From: Verrucomicrobium sp. BvORR034
GTDB lineage: Bacteria > Verrucomicrobiota > Verrucomicrobiia > Verrucomicrobiales > Verrucomicrobiaceae
Direction of reading: 5' to 3'
Length of the DNA stretch: 64,000 bases
Assembly (NCBI RefSeq): GCF_000739635.1
Contig: NZ_BATQ01000076.1
Location: 1 to 64,000 of the forward strand
In this document: one piece after another, positions 1-8,037 of the stretch
Layout of the letters: each line of letters starts with the position of its first letter
Numbering within the stretch: the first letter of the stretch is position 1
Notes under the pieces: generated by a model
The model's input: only the letters and a program-made list of their open reading frames with translations
Databases searched by the model: none
Told to the model about the DNA's origin: nothing
Position numbers and translations under genes: made by a program

Positions 1-52
1 AGCCATGGGCTTGCGTCGTCAGGACTTCATCACGTAGGCTAAGATTCTGAAT

Positions 53-379
53 ATGATGGAACACCATGACATTGATGCCGTAGTTAAGGTGGTTCGCTCG
101 GCAATCCCGCAGGTGGAGGTGGTGCAACTTCAGGTGAGCCATCCTGGGGCGGATGACGACGGTTTGTGGTGGTTCCGTCTTCCGGCTGTCGCCCGCGATA
201 TTCAGATCGAGTCCTCCACCTACAACTGCCCCTTTTTTATGGAGCACAGCGACATGAAGTCTTCTTCGGAGGCGGTCATTGCGCATACTGTGGAACAGGC
301 TGCGACTTTTGTTGTGTCGTACCTTCGTTCCATTTCAGATGCCGACTGCGATCACTTTTCACAGAAGGAACTTCCGTAG
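53..379 (+). CDS. Hypothetical protein, 108 aa
   Basis: I do not recognise this family. It is a small soluble protein with no signal peptide or membrane segment. The N-terminal part (HHDIDAVVKVVRSAIP) looks helical, the middle is beta-rich with a WWFRLP patch, and the C-terminal helix ends near residue 92. It looks like a real gene: composition is balanced, and the next gene starts 14 bp after its stop, so the two probably form a transcription unit. The first two codons are both Met; either could be the start. No function can be assigned. Confidence 0.6.
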   Translation: MMEHHDIDAVVKVVRSAIPQVEVVQLQVSHPGADDDGLWWFRLPAVARDIQIESSTYNCPFFMEHSDMKSSSEAVIAHTVEQAATFVVSYLRSISDADCDHFSQKELP

Positions 380-393
380 GAAATCCCACCATC

Positions 394-858
394 ATGAGAG
401 TTGTCGCGCTTCTGCTTTCGTTTCTTTGTCTCCTGGCCTCGGTGGTCCTCTTGTGGCTGGGCTACATCGTCACTTTCGAAAGCTCCTCCCAATTGGCCAG
501 GTTTGAGAGCACTCCCAAAGAGGGGTGGGACTACTGGCTCCGCAAAGAGTTTTGGAGCGATGTTCGCTGGTTCAGCCTCTATTTGGGACTGGCTGTCGGC
601 GGGTTCGGGTTGCCGCTGACTGCGTTCTGGCGTGGGAGAAGGAAGGCGCAGGGCAGTCGCCTCGTTTCGTGGGGCTTGTTTGGTATTGCGATGCTGTATA
701 CGGGAGTCTGGACCTGGGGATTCGCCATGTGGTGGCGGCGCGGGGATTTTCATCTCATGATCATTATTCCCACAGTCATGCTGATGGGAAGTGTTGTTGC
801 CTTGAGTGCTTTCTTCGTTCAGGCGAGTCGACCGAGAGCTGGGGTGGGGGCTGAATGA
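394..858 (+). CDS. Small four-helix membrane protein, 154 aa
   Basis: An inner-membrane protein of unknown function. Four hydrophobic segments are visible: about residues 3-26, 53-75, 88-112 and 118-142. A short polar loop rich in W, K and R lies between the first two. The reading frame is open further upstream, but that part overlaps the preceding gene. I therefore chose the ATG 14 bp after the 108-aa gene, where the hydrophobic N-terminus begins. No conserved motif was recognised. It is probably co-transcribed with the preceding gene. Confidence 0.6.
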   Translation: MRVVALLLSFLCLLASVVLLWLGYIVTFESSSQLARFESTPKEGWDYWLRKEFWSDVRWFSLYLGLAVGGFGLPLTAFWRGRRKAQGSRLVSWGLFGIAMLYTGVWTWGFAMWWRRGDFHLMIIIPTVMLMGSVVALSAFFVQASRPRAGVGAE

Positions 859-937
859 CGGGTTGGCGTTGAATCGCGTGATGAACGAAAGGACGGCAGT
901 CCTCGCAGGTGGCACTGTTCAGTGGCGTGAAGCCTGG

Positions 938-1211
938 ACGCCAAGGGCGTCATACAAAGTAGTCCAGGGTAAGGCGAGGGGCGAGCCGCCACCCTGGGTG
1001 CATGGGAACATGAGCCGGAACTCCGAAGTGAGTTCTACAGACTCTTGCCGCATCCCTGAGGTTTCCACCGAATGCAGGAGGATCGTCTCCGAGTTGACTG
1101 TACGGTGTGTAGAACTTCCCTTGGAGTTCCAGCGCTATCCCATCGACACCCGGGGTGGCGACCGCTTCGCGGTCTGACCCCGGGCTGTTTTGTATCACGC
1201 CGTTGGCGTGG
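938..1211. repeat. Inverted pair of dispersed hairpin elements (type A)
   Basis: Two copies of an intergenic element face each other at 938-1040 (minus orientation) and 1106-1211 (plus). The plus copy has ACCCGGGGT and ACCCCGGGCT arms around GACCGC-TTC-GCGGTC (1160-1174), and ends in CACGCC-GTT-GGCGTG. The minus copy has ACCCTGGGT-type arms and ACGCC-AAG-GGCGT (938-950). Both carry a GTAGAACT...GAGTTCC leader. Related copies lie at 2505-2572 and 44241-44303. The rest of 859-1267 holds no convincing gene; short open frames here are translations of the repeat. Confidence 0.75.
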
Positions 1212-1267
1212 AGGACGTCGTTATGAGGATACTGAGACGACCTCCTCGTGGATGCTGTATCTTGTTG

Positions 1268-1293
1268 AGCCGACGCGCATGCGCGAATCGGCT
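1268..1293 (-). terminator. Hairpin overlapping the stop of the phosphodiesterase gene
   Basis: AGCCGA (1268-1273) pairs with TCGGCT (1288-1293), and the inside is the self-complementary CGCGCATGCGCG (1274-1285). The stop codon of the gene at 1292-2113 lies in the stem. No T-tract follows on the minus strand, so termination is a guess. Confidence 0.3.
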
Positions 1294-2113
1294 ACTTCTT
1301 ACTATCAATGTACTCCTGCACCTGCACGGGGATGTCGGTGCAGATGGCATCGACGCCCAGGCCGAGGCCGAGGAAATAGTCATTGAGATCACGGCCGGGC
1401 CAGCCGGTGACGATGAAGCCTTGTTTTTGGGCTTCTTTGACAGCGAGGCGGGTGGTGCCTTCCATCTTTGCGGCGATTCGCTTGGAGCCGATGGCTTTGG
1501 CGGATTCCATCAGCTCAGGGGTGAGGGGGCCACCTTTGATCAGCATGATGTCTGCCTTGGGATCGATCTTCTTCAGAGCGATGAGGGGGCGCTGATCGAA
1601 GGACGTGAAGACGTAGCTGGAGCCTGACGGGACGTGAGCGGTGACCTTGCGATAGACCTTGGCCGCGTAGTCATCAATAACTGCATCTGAATACAGGGTC
1701 TTGTTGCTGGTCTTCATCTCAAACTCCACGTACATGCCCGGCTTGTCCTTGAGGTAGTCGAGGAGCTGGTCCAGGAAGAGCAGGGGTTCGTTCTGCTTCT
1801 TGGAGGTGATCTTGGCAGCGGCGTCGGCGTTCAACTGTTCGACTGGACCCGTGCCGTTGTGGGTGCGGTCCAGGGAGTCATCGTGCAGAATCACGAGTGC
1901 GCCGTCCTTGGTCATGCGGACGTCCAGCTCAAAGCCGCGCAGGCCTTTGTCATAGCTGCTTTTGAAGGCAAAGAGGGTGTTTTCCTCAAACTCGTGCGCT
2001 CCGCCACGGTGGGCAAAATGGAACGGCTTCTTCTCCTGGGCAAAGGCGTCTGCTTTCAGCCCCAAGAGCAGGCAGGCACCGGTAAGAAGGACAGCGTGAA
2101 AAGATAACTTCAT
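1292..2113 (-). CDS. Secreted glycerophosphodiester phosphodiesterase, 273 aa
   Basis: Hydrolyses glycerophosphodiesters to glycerol 3-phosphate and an alcohol (GDPD family, TIM-barrel fold). Residues 1-26 form a signal peptide (hydrophobic core ending ADAFAQ), so it probably acts in the periplasm. Family motifs are clear: FAHRGG with EENT at about residues 33-45, ELDVRMTKDG at about 61-70, and LHDDSLDRTHNGTG at about 75-88. These supply the catalytic His pair and the metal-binding Glu/Asp residues. The C-terminal GWPGRDLNDYF and CTDIP strands also fit. At 273 residues it is a single-domain UgpQ/GlpQ-like enzyme. It stands alone between repeat-containing spacers. Confidence 0.9.
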   Translation of the reverse strand: MKLSFHAVLLTGACLLLGLKADAFAQEKKPFHFAHRGGAHEFEENTLFAFKSSYDKGLRGFELDVRMTKDGALVILHDDSLDRTHNGTGPVEQLNADAAAKITSKKQNEPLLFLDQLLDYLKDKPGMYVEFEMKTSNKTLYSDAVIDDYAAKVYRKVTAHVPSGSSYVFTSFDQRPLIALKKIDPKADIMLIKGGPLTPELMESAKAIGSKRIAAKMEGTTRLAVKEAQKQGFIVTGWPGRDLNDYFLGLGLGVDAICTDIPVQVQEYIDSKK

Positions 2114-2504
2114 AGTGAAGGAAACGCTGCCCCGAAGCTTTCCTTATCGAGCCGGTTATGATTTGCAGCGGTGAAAGCGGGAATGTGATTGCCCGGAGTG
2201 ATGCCAGCCTGGGGCATCGCCCAAGGTTATGGGTGTTTGAAAAGATTGAGGGCAGTAGGCCCGGGGCATTCAGGGATGCTGGTAGGCAGGCTTGATGAGG
2301 CCGGACCTGCAGCCCTCAGTGGGTCATTGGGGCATCTATTCCTTGGGCGTTGCCCAGGGCTGTCATGAATCCGGACCTTTGGTCCTTCTTAAACGGCAAA
2401 TCTGCCACTGGCATAGTGGATGTTCCATCGCGACTCCGGGGCTCACCAAGGCAAAAACAGCAAGGCTATCCTATTTCCTGATGGCATTGCGATTTATTCT
2501 GGGG

Positions 2505-2572
2505 CCACCCAGGGTGGCGACCGCTTCGCGGTCTGACCCTGGGTGTCTACATTATGCCAGGCCGTTGGCGTA
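2505..2572 (+). repeat. Dispersed hairpin element (type A copy)
   Basis: ACCCAGGGT and ACCCTGGGT arms flank GACCGC-TTC-GCGGTC (2519-2533), followed by a GGCCGTTGGCGTA tail, as in the plus copy near 1106-1211. The remaining spacer 2114-2655 shows no gene. Confidence 0.7.
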
Positions 2573-2655
2573 ATTCCCTCTGAACCTGCCAACAGGCGCT
2601 TCGTTGTTGGTGCACCACCAATCCGGTGGAGCCTTGTAACTGCCCTGGCAATTTC

Positions 2656-4056
2656 CTATTTCTCCGGAAGGCCATCCAACACTTTTTGTTCTTCTGCCTC
2701 TTCCTTCTCCTTCTTCCGGACACCGAGTCCGAGGAAGTAGATGATGATGGCAGAGAGCAGCATGGAACAGCTGATGAAGTAGAGGCCGCCGACGAACGAG
2801 CCGGTGACAGTCTTCACCTTGCCCATGATGTAAGGGCCCAGTGCGCCACCCAGATTCCCGAAGGAGTTGATCAGCCCGATGCTGCCCGCTGCTGCGGCCT
2901 GGGTGAGGAAGGTGCTGGGGAGGGACCAAAAGGCGGGCATGTAAGTCTTGAACCCGGCAAATCCGATCATGAAACAAGCCACCGTGAGAGGCAGGTTGCC
3001 CTGGGTCATCGGAGCACAAGCCAAGGCGGTGGCACCCACGACGATGGGCAAGCAGGCGTGAAGACGGCGTTCTTGGAAGTGATCGGAGCTCCAGCCTCCC
3101 ACCAACTGACCGACGAGCGCGAGCGCTGGGGGCAGGATGATGAGCCAGGTGAGCGTGTTGAGATTCATGTGGTACCAGTCGTTGAGCACGCTGGGCATGA
3201 AGAACTCGATGCTGTAACTGCAGGTGACGATGCTAAAGTAGGCCCATGCCATCAGCAGCACTTTCGGGTGGCGGAGGGCTTCGGTGACCTTCATGCGCTT
3301 GCCGCGGGATCTCACGGCCCGTTCGCGCTCCAACTCGCTTTCGAGGGCTTCTTTCTCTTCATCGGTCAGCCAGGAGGCCTGACGAGGCCGGTCCTTCATG
3401 ATGAAGAACACGATCAAGCCCATCATGACTGCCGGGATGCCCCAGAAGACGTACACCCACTGCCAACCGGTCATCCCCAAGACAAGGGGATGGGTGATGG
3501 TCTGGCCGTTGACGACTTCGGTGGTGCCGATCTTCAGGAGCAGGTACGAGATTTTCGGGCTGACCATCTGGGCAAACGGGGTCGCCACGAGGAACATGGC
3601 CAACGCCTTGGAGCGATCCCGATCCGTGAACCAGTGGGTGAGGTAAACGATGACTCCCGGGAAAAAGCCCGCTTCTGCCAAGCCAAGCAGGAACCGGACG
3701 GTGTAGAACTGAACTGGCGTGTGCACGGCGGCGGTGAGTGCGGCCATGATGCCCCAGGTGACCATGATGCGGCTGATCCAGCGCCTGGCCCCCCACTTCT
3801 CCACGATGAGGGAGCCGGGGATTTCCAGAAGGAAGTATCCGATGAAGAAGATGCCTGCGCCAAAGCCGATGACCGCATCCGTGAACCCCACGAGGTCCTT
3901 GGTCATGGTGAGTTTGGCCACGGCCACGTTCTGCCGGTCCACGTAGGCGATCATGTAGCTGATGAACAGCAGCGGAATGATCCGGTAAAAAGCCTTCTTG
4001 CGAGCGCGGTCGAGCGCCGAGGGCGGGGAAGGGGAAGCGGACGTGGCGGAGGACAT
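2656..4056 (-). CDS. MFS transporter, anion:cation symporter family, 466 aa
   Basis: A 12-helix major facilitator carrier of the ACS type (the phthalate/tartrate/glucarate permease group), predicted to import an organic anion with a cation. Features are the first helix IIPLLFISYMIAYVDRQNVAVAK, the DRDRSKALAMF loop after helix 4, and the long central loop at about residues 215-260 (KDRPRQASWLTDEEKEALESELERE), which is typical of this group. The tail is charged. I placed the start at the ATG before SSATSASPSPP; the upstream extension is not membrane-like. The substrate cannot be read from sequence, and no catabolic genes adjoin it. It is transcribed alone, with a 770-bp repeat-rich spacer upstream. 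Confidence 0.85.
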   Translation of the reverse strand: MSSATSASPSPPSALDRARKKAFYRIIPLLFISYMIAYVDRQNVAVAKLTMTKDLVGFTDAVIGFGAGIFFIGYFLLEIPGSLIVEKWGARRWISRIMVTWGIMAALTAAVHTPVQFYTVRFLLGLAEAGFFPGVIVYLTHWFTDRDRSKALAMFLVATPFAQMVSPKISYLLLKIGTTEVVNGQTITHPLVLGMTGWQWVYVFWGIPAVMMGLIVFFIMKDRPRQASWLTDEEKEALESELERERAVRSRGKRMKVTEALRHPKVLLMAWAYFSIVTCSYSIEFFMPSVLNDWYHMNLNTLTWLIILPPALALVGQLVGGWSSDHFQERRLHACLPIVVGATALACAPMTQGNLPLTVACFMIGFAGFKTYMPAFWSLPSTFLTQAAAAGSIGLINSFGNLGGALGPYIMGKVKTVTGSFVGGLYFISCSMLLSAIIIYFLGLGVRKKEKEEAEEQKVLDGLPEK

Positions 4057-4294
4057 GAGCTGGACCAAACGGCGGGAAAGCGGCGATGCTATCGGGAGGA
4101 ATCCAGATGGGAAGCACAAAGTTCCGGCGAAGCCGGAGACGAAAGACGAGAAGACACCAGACGTCAGACCTGAGGGGAATGCAGAGAACTATTGCGGTTT
4201 TTGGGAGGTCTGCGGTGGAGGGACGTGGGGTGTTGAAGGCAGTGAGGAGGAAGGAGATGGTGTTGGCCTTCGCATCTGAGGTTCGCTCGGGTGC

Positions 4295-4363
4295 GGTACC
4301 CAAGGTTGACTCGCTTGAAGCTCGTCCAACCTTGGGCTGTGGTAGAAATCCCCTTCGGGGATT
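4295..4363 (+). repeat. Dispersed hairpin element (type B)
   Basis: CCCAAGGTTG...CAACCTTGGG arms around a GACTCGCTTGAAGCTCGTC core, followed by AATCCCC-TTC-GGGGATT (4347-4363). A related copy is at 41433-41527. The whole spacer 4057-4827 contains only repeats of this sort. Confidence 0.6.
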
Positions 4364-4475
4364 GGCATCGCGTGAGGGGTGCGAGTGGCGGGGAGGTTTG
4401 GGGGAGCGGTCAAGCATTCCGGATGGGAGGCCGACGGGGAAGGTTGGGTTTTCTCCAGGTTTGAGGACCTTGCTG

Positions 4476-4574
4476 CCATCCCTCCGGGATGGTGAATCTC
4501 TTCTGCTGTTCCCGGAGGTATCAGTCGCTACGCTCCTTCAACCGTCCGGCTAATGGCTGTAATGCCTCCGGCAT
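4476..4574. repeat. Three-nucleotide-loop hairpins
   Basis: CCATCCC-TCC-GGGATGG (4476-4492) and ATGCC-TCC-GGCAT (4562-4574) are perfect hairpins with a TCC loop. They belong to the same structural class as others across the window. Confidence 0.6.
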
Positions 4575-4590
4575 CGGGGAGGGAGACCCA

Positions 4591-4695
4591 GCCCTGGCAG
4601 ACGCGGCCATGGCAGACGCGGCCCCTGCAGGCGCGGCCCTGACAGACGCGGCCCTGACAGACGCGGCCCTGACAGACGCGGCCCTGGCAGACCCC
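4591..4695. repeat. 15-bp minisatellite, seven units
   Basis: Seven head-to-tail 15-bp units of the form GCCCTGACAGACGCG. The three at 4636-4680 are identical and the outer four are degenerate. As 15 is a multiple of three, a repetitive open frame is present on both strands, but no start, RBS or flanking coding sequence suggests a gene. Confidence 0.85.
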
Positions 4696-4827
4696 GGCCC
4701 CTACACCTGCTTCCACATCGGTCGTAGTAGTTGATCACGATGCCTCCTTCGGAAGCCGGGGAGGTCGGATCTTGAACACACGGGGGACTTCGGCTTCCTT
4801 GGCTGACCTCAGGAGGCCCAAAAAAAT

Positions 4828-4859
4828 AGCCGGATGCCCCCTCACAGAGGCATCCGGCT
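4828..4859. terminator. Bidirectional intrinsic terminator
   Basis: An 11-bp perfect stem (AGCCGGATGCC / GGCATCCGGCT) with a 10-nt loop. On the minus strand it is followed at once by ATTTTTTT, so it probably ends the urt-fmd operon 40 bp after the fmdB stop. On the plus strand a looser TGCTTTTGCTTTTC follows. Confidence 0.8.
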
Positions 4860-4898
4860 TGCTTTTGCTTTTCTCACCTAACTACACACTGACATTCT

Positions 4899-5246
4899 CT
4901 AATGACCCAACATCCAAGGGCGTGACCCACTTTTTTGAGTTTGCATGACGCCGAGGCGGGTTTTTTTCTTCCGGTCGGGCCGGATCTTGGTTCCGCCTGG
5001 GGTGCCGCACCCGCAGCGGGAGCTGCACTGGTGGGCGTTGCTGACCCGGGGTTCGTGCCGACTGCGCTCGTTGACGGAATGGGCGCGGCGCTTGACGGGG
5101 TTCATCAGGGCGAGGTTGGGCGCACTGATGAATCGCTGGGCGACGCCCTGGCAACAGGGGCAGTTGGCGGCGTGATTGCGTTCCTCGACCGTGCGGAAGA
5201 GGACGAAGTCGCCGCATTCTTGGCAAGTGTAGTCGTAAACAGGCAT
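4899..5246 (-). CDS. fmdB: FmdB-family zinc-ribbon protein, 115 aa
   Basis: A small protein of the FmdB putative regulatory family. The N-terminal zinc ribbon is visible as MPVYDYTCQECG with Cys8/Cys11 and Cys29/Cys32, followed by a basic, Cys-containing tail. Members often accompany formamidase genes and were proposed as regulators; their biochemical role is unsettled. Here it is the last gene of the operon, 50 bp after fmdA, with a strong terminator behind it. The residues after about 60 (including CSSRCGCGTPGG) are specific to this protein. Confidence 0.8.
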   Translation of the reverse strand: MPVYDYTCQECGDFVLFRTVEERNHAANCPCCQGVAQRFISAPNLALMNPVKRRAHSVNERSRHEPRVSNAHQCSSRCGCGTPGGTKIRPDRKKKTRLGVMQTQKSGSRPWMLGH

Positions 5247-5296
5247 GGCTGATGGAGGGGGAGAGGTGATTGAGAAGCTTGAGACGAGGGACGGGA

Positions 5297-6517
5297 CTAG
5301 ACGACGGACGCGAGATCCACGCCCGGGGGTACCTTGATGGAGGGTCCGTCCGCATTCGGTCGGATGTCGAAGTCGAAGATCTCGGTGGGCAGCCAGAGGG
5401 TGGCGCAGGCGTTCGGGATGTCCACGATGCCACTGATGCGGCCTTCGACAGGGGCGGTGCCGAGGATGGCGTAGGCCTGCTCGCCGGTGTAGCCGAACTT
5501 CTTCATGTACTCGATGGCGTTGAGGCAGGCCATGCGGTAGGCGACATGCGGATCCAGGTAATGCTGCTGGCCTTTCTCGTCCACGGAGATGCCTTCGAAG
5601 ATGAGGTGGCGCTTGTATTCGGGGGAGAGCGGGCTGGGCTCGAAGATGGGGTTCACAACGCCGTACTTGGCCACGCCGCCCTTGATGAGGCTGACGCGGA
5701 GGTCGAGGTAGCCGGCCATTTCAATGGCACCGCAGAAAGTAATTTCCCCATCCCCCTGGCTGAAGTGGATGTCTCCCATGGAGAGGCCGCCGTCTTTCAC
5801 ATAGACGGGGAAGTAAACTTTGGAGCCCTTGGTAAGGTTCTTGATGTCACAGTTGCCACCGTGTTCGCGGGGGGGCACGGTGCGGGCGCCTTCGGCCGCG
5901 GCCGTGGCTGCTTCGCTGCCCTTGAGCTTGCCCATGTGGGCGGTAGGGGCATAGGGGAGGGTGGCAAGAGCGGGCACGCGATCAGGCTCGGTGTCGTAGA
6001 GCTCTTTCTCGCGCGCGTTCCAGGTGTCGAGCAGTTCCTTGGAGGGAAGGCAGCCGATCAAGCCGGGGTGCATGATGCCAGCGAATTCCACGCCGGGGAT
6101 GTGGCGGGAGGAGGTGTAGATGCCGTGGAAGTCCCAACAGGCTTTGCGGGCATCTGGATAGTGGTCAACGAGGAAACCACCACCGTTGGTCTTGGCGAAG
6201 ATGCCGGTGAAACCCCAGGCGGACTCTGGAAGCACGCCCACGTCCAGTATATCCACCACAAGGAGATCGCCCGGCTCCGCACCTTCCACCCCGATGGGGC
6301 CGCTCAGGTAGTGCACCTTGGAGAGGTCTACGTCTAGAATGTCATTGGCCTTGTCGTCATTGACGATCTGGCCTCCGGTCCAGTCGATGCACTCGACGCG
6401 GAACTCGTCGCCGGGTTTGACATAGGCCACCATAGGCAGATCCGGGTGCCAGCGGTTGTGAAGGTAGTCTTGTGATTCAGGCGTGGCGTTAAGGTCTACT
6501 TTGATCAGTGTTTTCAT
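5297..6517 (-). CDS. fmdA: Formamidase, 406 aa
   Basis: Hydrolyses formamide, and possibly other short aliphatic amides, to the acid and ammonia in the cytoplasm. It belongs to the acetamidase/formamidase (FmdA/AmdA) family. Length matches the roughly 400-residue family size, and typical stretches include RWHPDLP near residue 22, PREHGGNCDIK, GGLSMGDIHFSQGDGE and the C-terminal PNACATLWLP. The ATG before KTLIKVDLN was chosen; the upstream frame extension has no family similarity. It lies 73 bp after urtE and 50 bp before fmdB, so transport and hydrolysis of the amide appear co-expressed. Confidence 0.93.
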   Translation of the reverse strand: MKTLIKVDLNATPESQDYLHNRWHPDLPMVAYVKPGDEFRVECIDWTGGQIVNDDKANDILDVDLSKVHYLSGPIGVEGAEPGDLLVVDILDVGVLPESAWGFTGIFAKTNGGGFLVDHYPDARKACWDFHGIYTSSRHIPGVEFAGIMHPGLIGCLPSKELLDTWNAREKELYDTEPDRVPALATLPYAPTAHMGKLKGSEAATAAAEGARTVPPREHGGNCDIKNLTKGSKVYFPVYVKDGGLSMGDIHFSQGDGEITFCGAIEMAGYLDLRVSLIKGGVAKYGVVNPIFEPSPLSPEYKRHLIFEGISVDEKGQQHYLDPHVAYRMACLNAIEYMKKFGYTGEQAYAILGTAPVEGRISGIVDIPNACATLWLPTEIFDFDIRPNADGPSIKVPPGVDLASVV

Positions 6518-6590
6518 GACGTATGCTTGGGCGTAGTTACTTGTCTGTTTTGGGGGGATTGGGTTGGTGGAGGGCAGGGCAAGGCAGCGG

Positions 6591-7280
6591 CTAGACAGAA
6601 AGCATGGCTTTGATCTTGGAGGCATCGACGGACTCGCGTTTGTCCTCCCGGATGAGCTTGCCCTTGTCGATCACCGCAATGCGGTCGCAGGTATCGAGCA
6701 CAAAGCTGAGAACCTGCTCGCTGACGATGATGGTGAGCTTTTTGAGGTCGCGGATCTCGCGCAGGCTGCGGGAGATGTCCTTGATGATGGAGGGCTGGAT
6801 GCCCTCGGTAGGTTCATCAAGAAGCAGGACGCGCGGCTTCGTCATGAGAGCCCGGCCAATGGCGAGCTGCTGCTGCTGACCGCCGGAGAGGTTGCCGCCC
6901 TTGCGTCCCTTCATGTCGCGCAGGACGGGGAAGAGGGCGTAGATCTCGTTCACGTCCTCTTCATTAACACTGCCCTTCACGCCGGAGATGAGGTTCTCAT
7001 ATACGGTGAGATAGGGGAAGATCATGCGGCCCTGAGGGACGAAGGCGACGCCCTCCGCCACCCGCTTGTAGGAGGGCTTGTGCGTGATCTCTGAGGTGCC
7101 CACAGTGACTTTACCCGACACGGTGGGGATCATGCCGATGAGGCTGCGGAAGAGGGTGGTCTTGCCCATGCCATTGCGGCCGACAATCCCGACGATCTCA
7201 CCTTCGGCAGCGCTGAAGGTGAGGTCTGGGATGACGACGCTCTGGCCGTAGGCGACTTGCAGATTCTTGACGTCAAACAT
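6591..7280 (-). CDS. urtE: Urea/amide ABC transporter ATPase UrtE, 229 aa
   Basis: One of two ATPases of a branched-chain-amino-acid-type (HAAT) importer. Walker A is GRNGMGKTT at about residues 35-43, the signature is LSGGQQQQ, and Walker B is VLLLDEPTEG followed by the D-loop region. The GQQQQ and EPTEGIQPSII stretches are characteristic of UrtE rather than LivF. The gene follows urtD with a 13-bp gap. Urea is the usual Urt substrate; the downstream formamidase makes short amides an alternative. Confidence 0.9.
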   Translation of the reverse strand: MFDVKNLQVAYGQSVVIPDLTFSAAEGEIVGIVGRNGMGKTTLFRSLIGMIPTVSGKVTVGTSEITHKPSYKRVAEGVAFVPQGRMIFPYLTVYENLISGVKGSVNEEDVNEIYALFPVLRDMKGRKGGNLSGGQQQQLAIGRALMTKPRVLLLDEPTEGIQPSIIKDISRSLREIRDLKKLTIIVSEQVLSFVLDTCDRIAVIDKGKLIREDKRESVDASKIKAMLSV

Positions 7281-7293
7281 GTTGGGAGGCGGG

Positions 7294-8037
7294 TTAATGG
7301 CCGATGTACACTTCGATGACCTTGGGGTCGTTCTGCACGGTCTCCATGGAGCCTTCAGAGATGACCTTGCCCATGTGCATGACCGTGACGCGGTCGGCGA
7401 TCTCCTTCACGAACTCCATGTCGTGCTCGATGACGATGACCGAGCGGTTCTGGCTGATCTTGCGGATGAGCTGGGAGGTCTCCTGGCGCTCGCGCACGCT
7501 CATGCCAGCGACGGGCTCATCCAGCATGATGACCTCCGGGTTCTGCATGAGGAGCATGCCGATCTCCAGCCACTGCTTCTGGCCGTGGCTGAGGATGCCG
7601 CCCTCTGTGTCCAGCTTGTCGGCGAGGCCGATCTGCTCCGCGATCTCGAGGCATTTGCCCATGATCTCCGGGGTTCGCCGAAAGAACAGGCAGCCGAAGA
7701 CGCCGCGGCCGGTGGGGTGGGAGAGCTCCAGATTTTCCAGCACCGTGAGGTTCTCATAGATGGAGGGGTTCTGGAACTTCCGGCCCACGCCGAGGCGGAC
7801 GATCTTGTACTCCCGCGTGCCGCGGAGCTCCCGGTCCTTGAACCGGATGCTGCCGCTGGTGGCGCGGGTCTTGCCGCAGATGAGGTCCAGCACGGTGGTC
7901 TTGCCAGCCCCGTTGGGGCCGATGATGACATGGACGGAGTTGCGGTTCAGGTAGAAGTTGAAGCCATCCACGGCTTTGAAGCCGTCAAACGAGACGCCAA
8001 GGTCTTCGACTTCCAGGACGAAATTGCGGTCACTCAT
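7294..8037 (-). CDS. urtD: Urea/amide ABC transporter ATPase UrtD, 247 aa
   Basis: The second ATPase of the importer. Walker A is GPNGAGKTT near residue 40, the signature is LSHGQKQWLEIGMLL (an LSHGQ variant usual in UrtD), and Walker B is VIMLDEPVAGMS. The closing IEVYIGH is typical of the LivG/UrtD type. The ATG overlaps the urtC stop in an ATGA arrangement, indicating translational coupling. Confidence 0.9.
   Translation of the reverse strand: MSDRNFVLEVEDLGVSFDGFKAVDGFNFYLNRNSVHVIIGPNGAGKTTVLDLICGKTRATSGSIRFKDRELRGTREYKIVRLGVGRKFQNPSIYENLTVLENLELSHPTGRGVFGCLFFRRTPEIMGKCLEIAEQIGLADKLDTEGGILSHGQKQWLEIGMLLMQNPEVIMLDEPVAGMSVRERQETSQLIRKISQNRSVIVIEHDMEFVKEIADRVTVMHMGKVISEGSMETVQNDPKVIEVYIGH

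Noticed and set aside
2..37. Possible C-terminal tail of an upstream CDS (AMGLRRQDFIT then stop)
   Set aside because: Only eleven codons are visible; there is not enough sequence to support a gene.
2626..4173. A 515-codon open frame on the plus strand opposite the MFS gene
   Set aside because: Its translation is Asp/Glu/His/Gly-rich with no family pattern, while the minus strand gives a complete 12-helix MFS carrier.
4591..4695. Pentapeptide-repeat protein encoded by the 15-bp array
   Set aside because: The units do not match the A-(D/N)-L-x-x pattern, and the flanks are hairpin repeats, not coding sequence.
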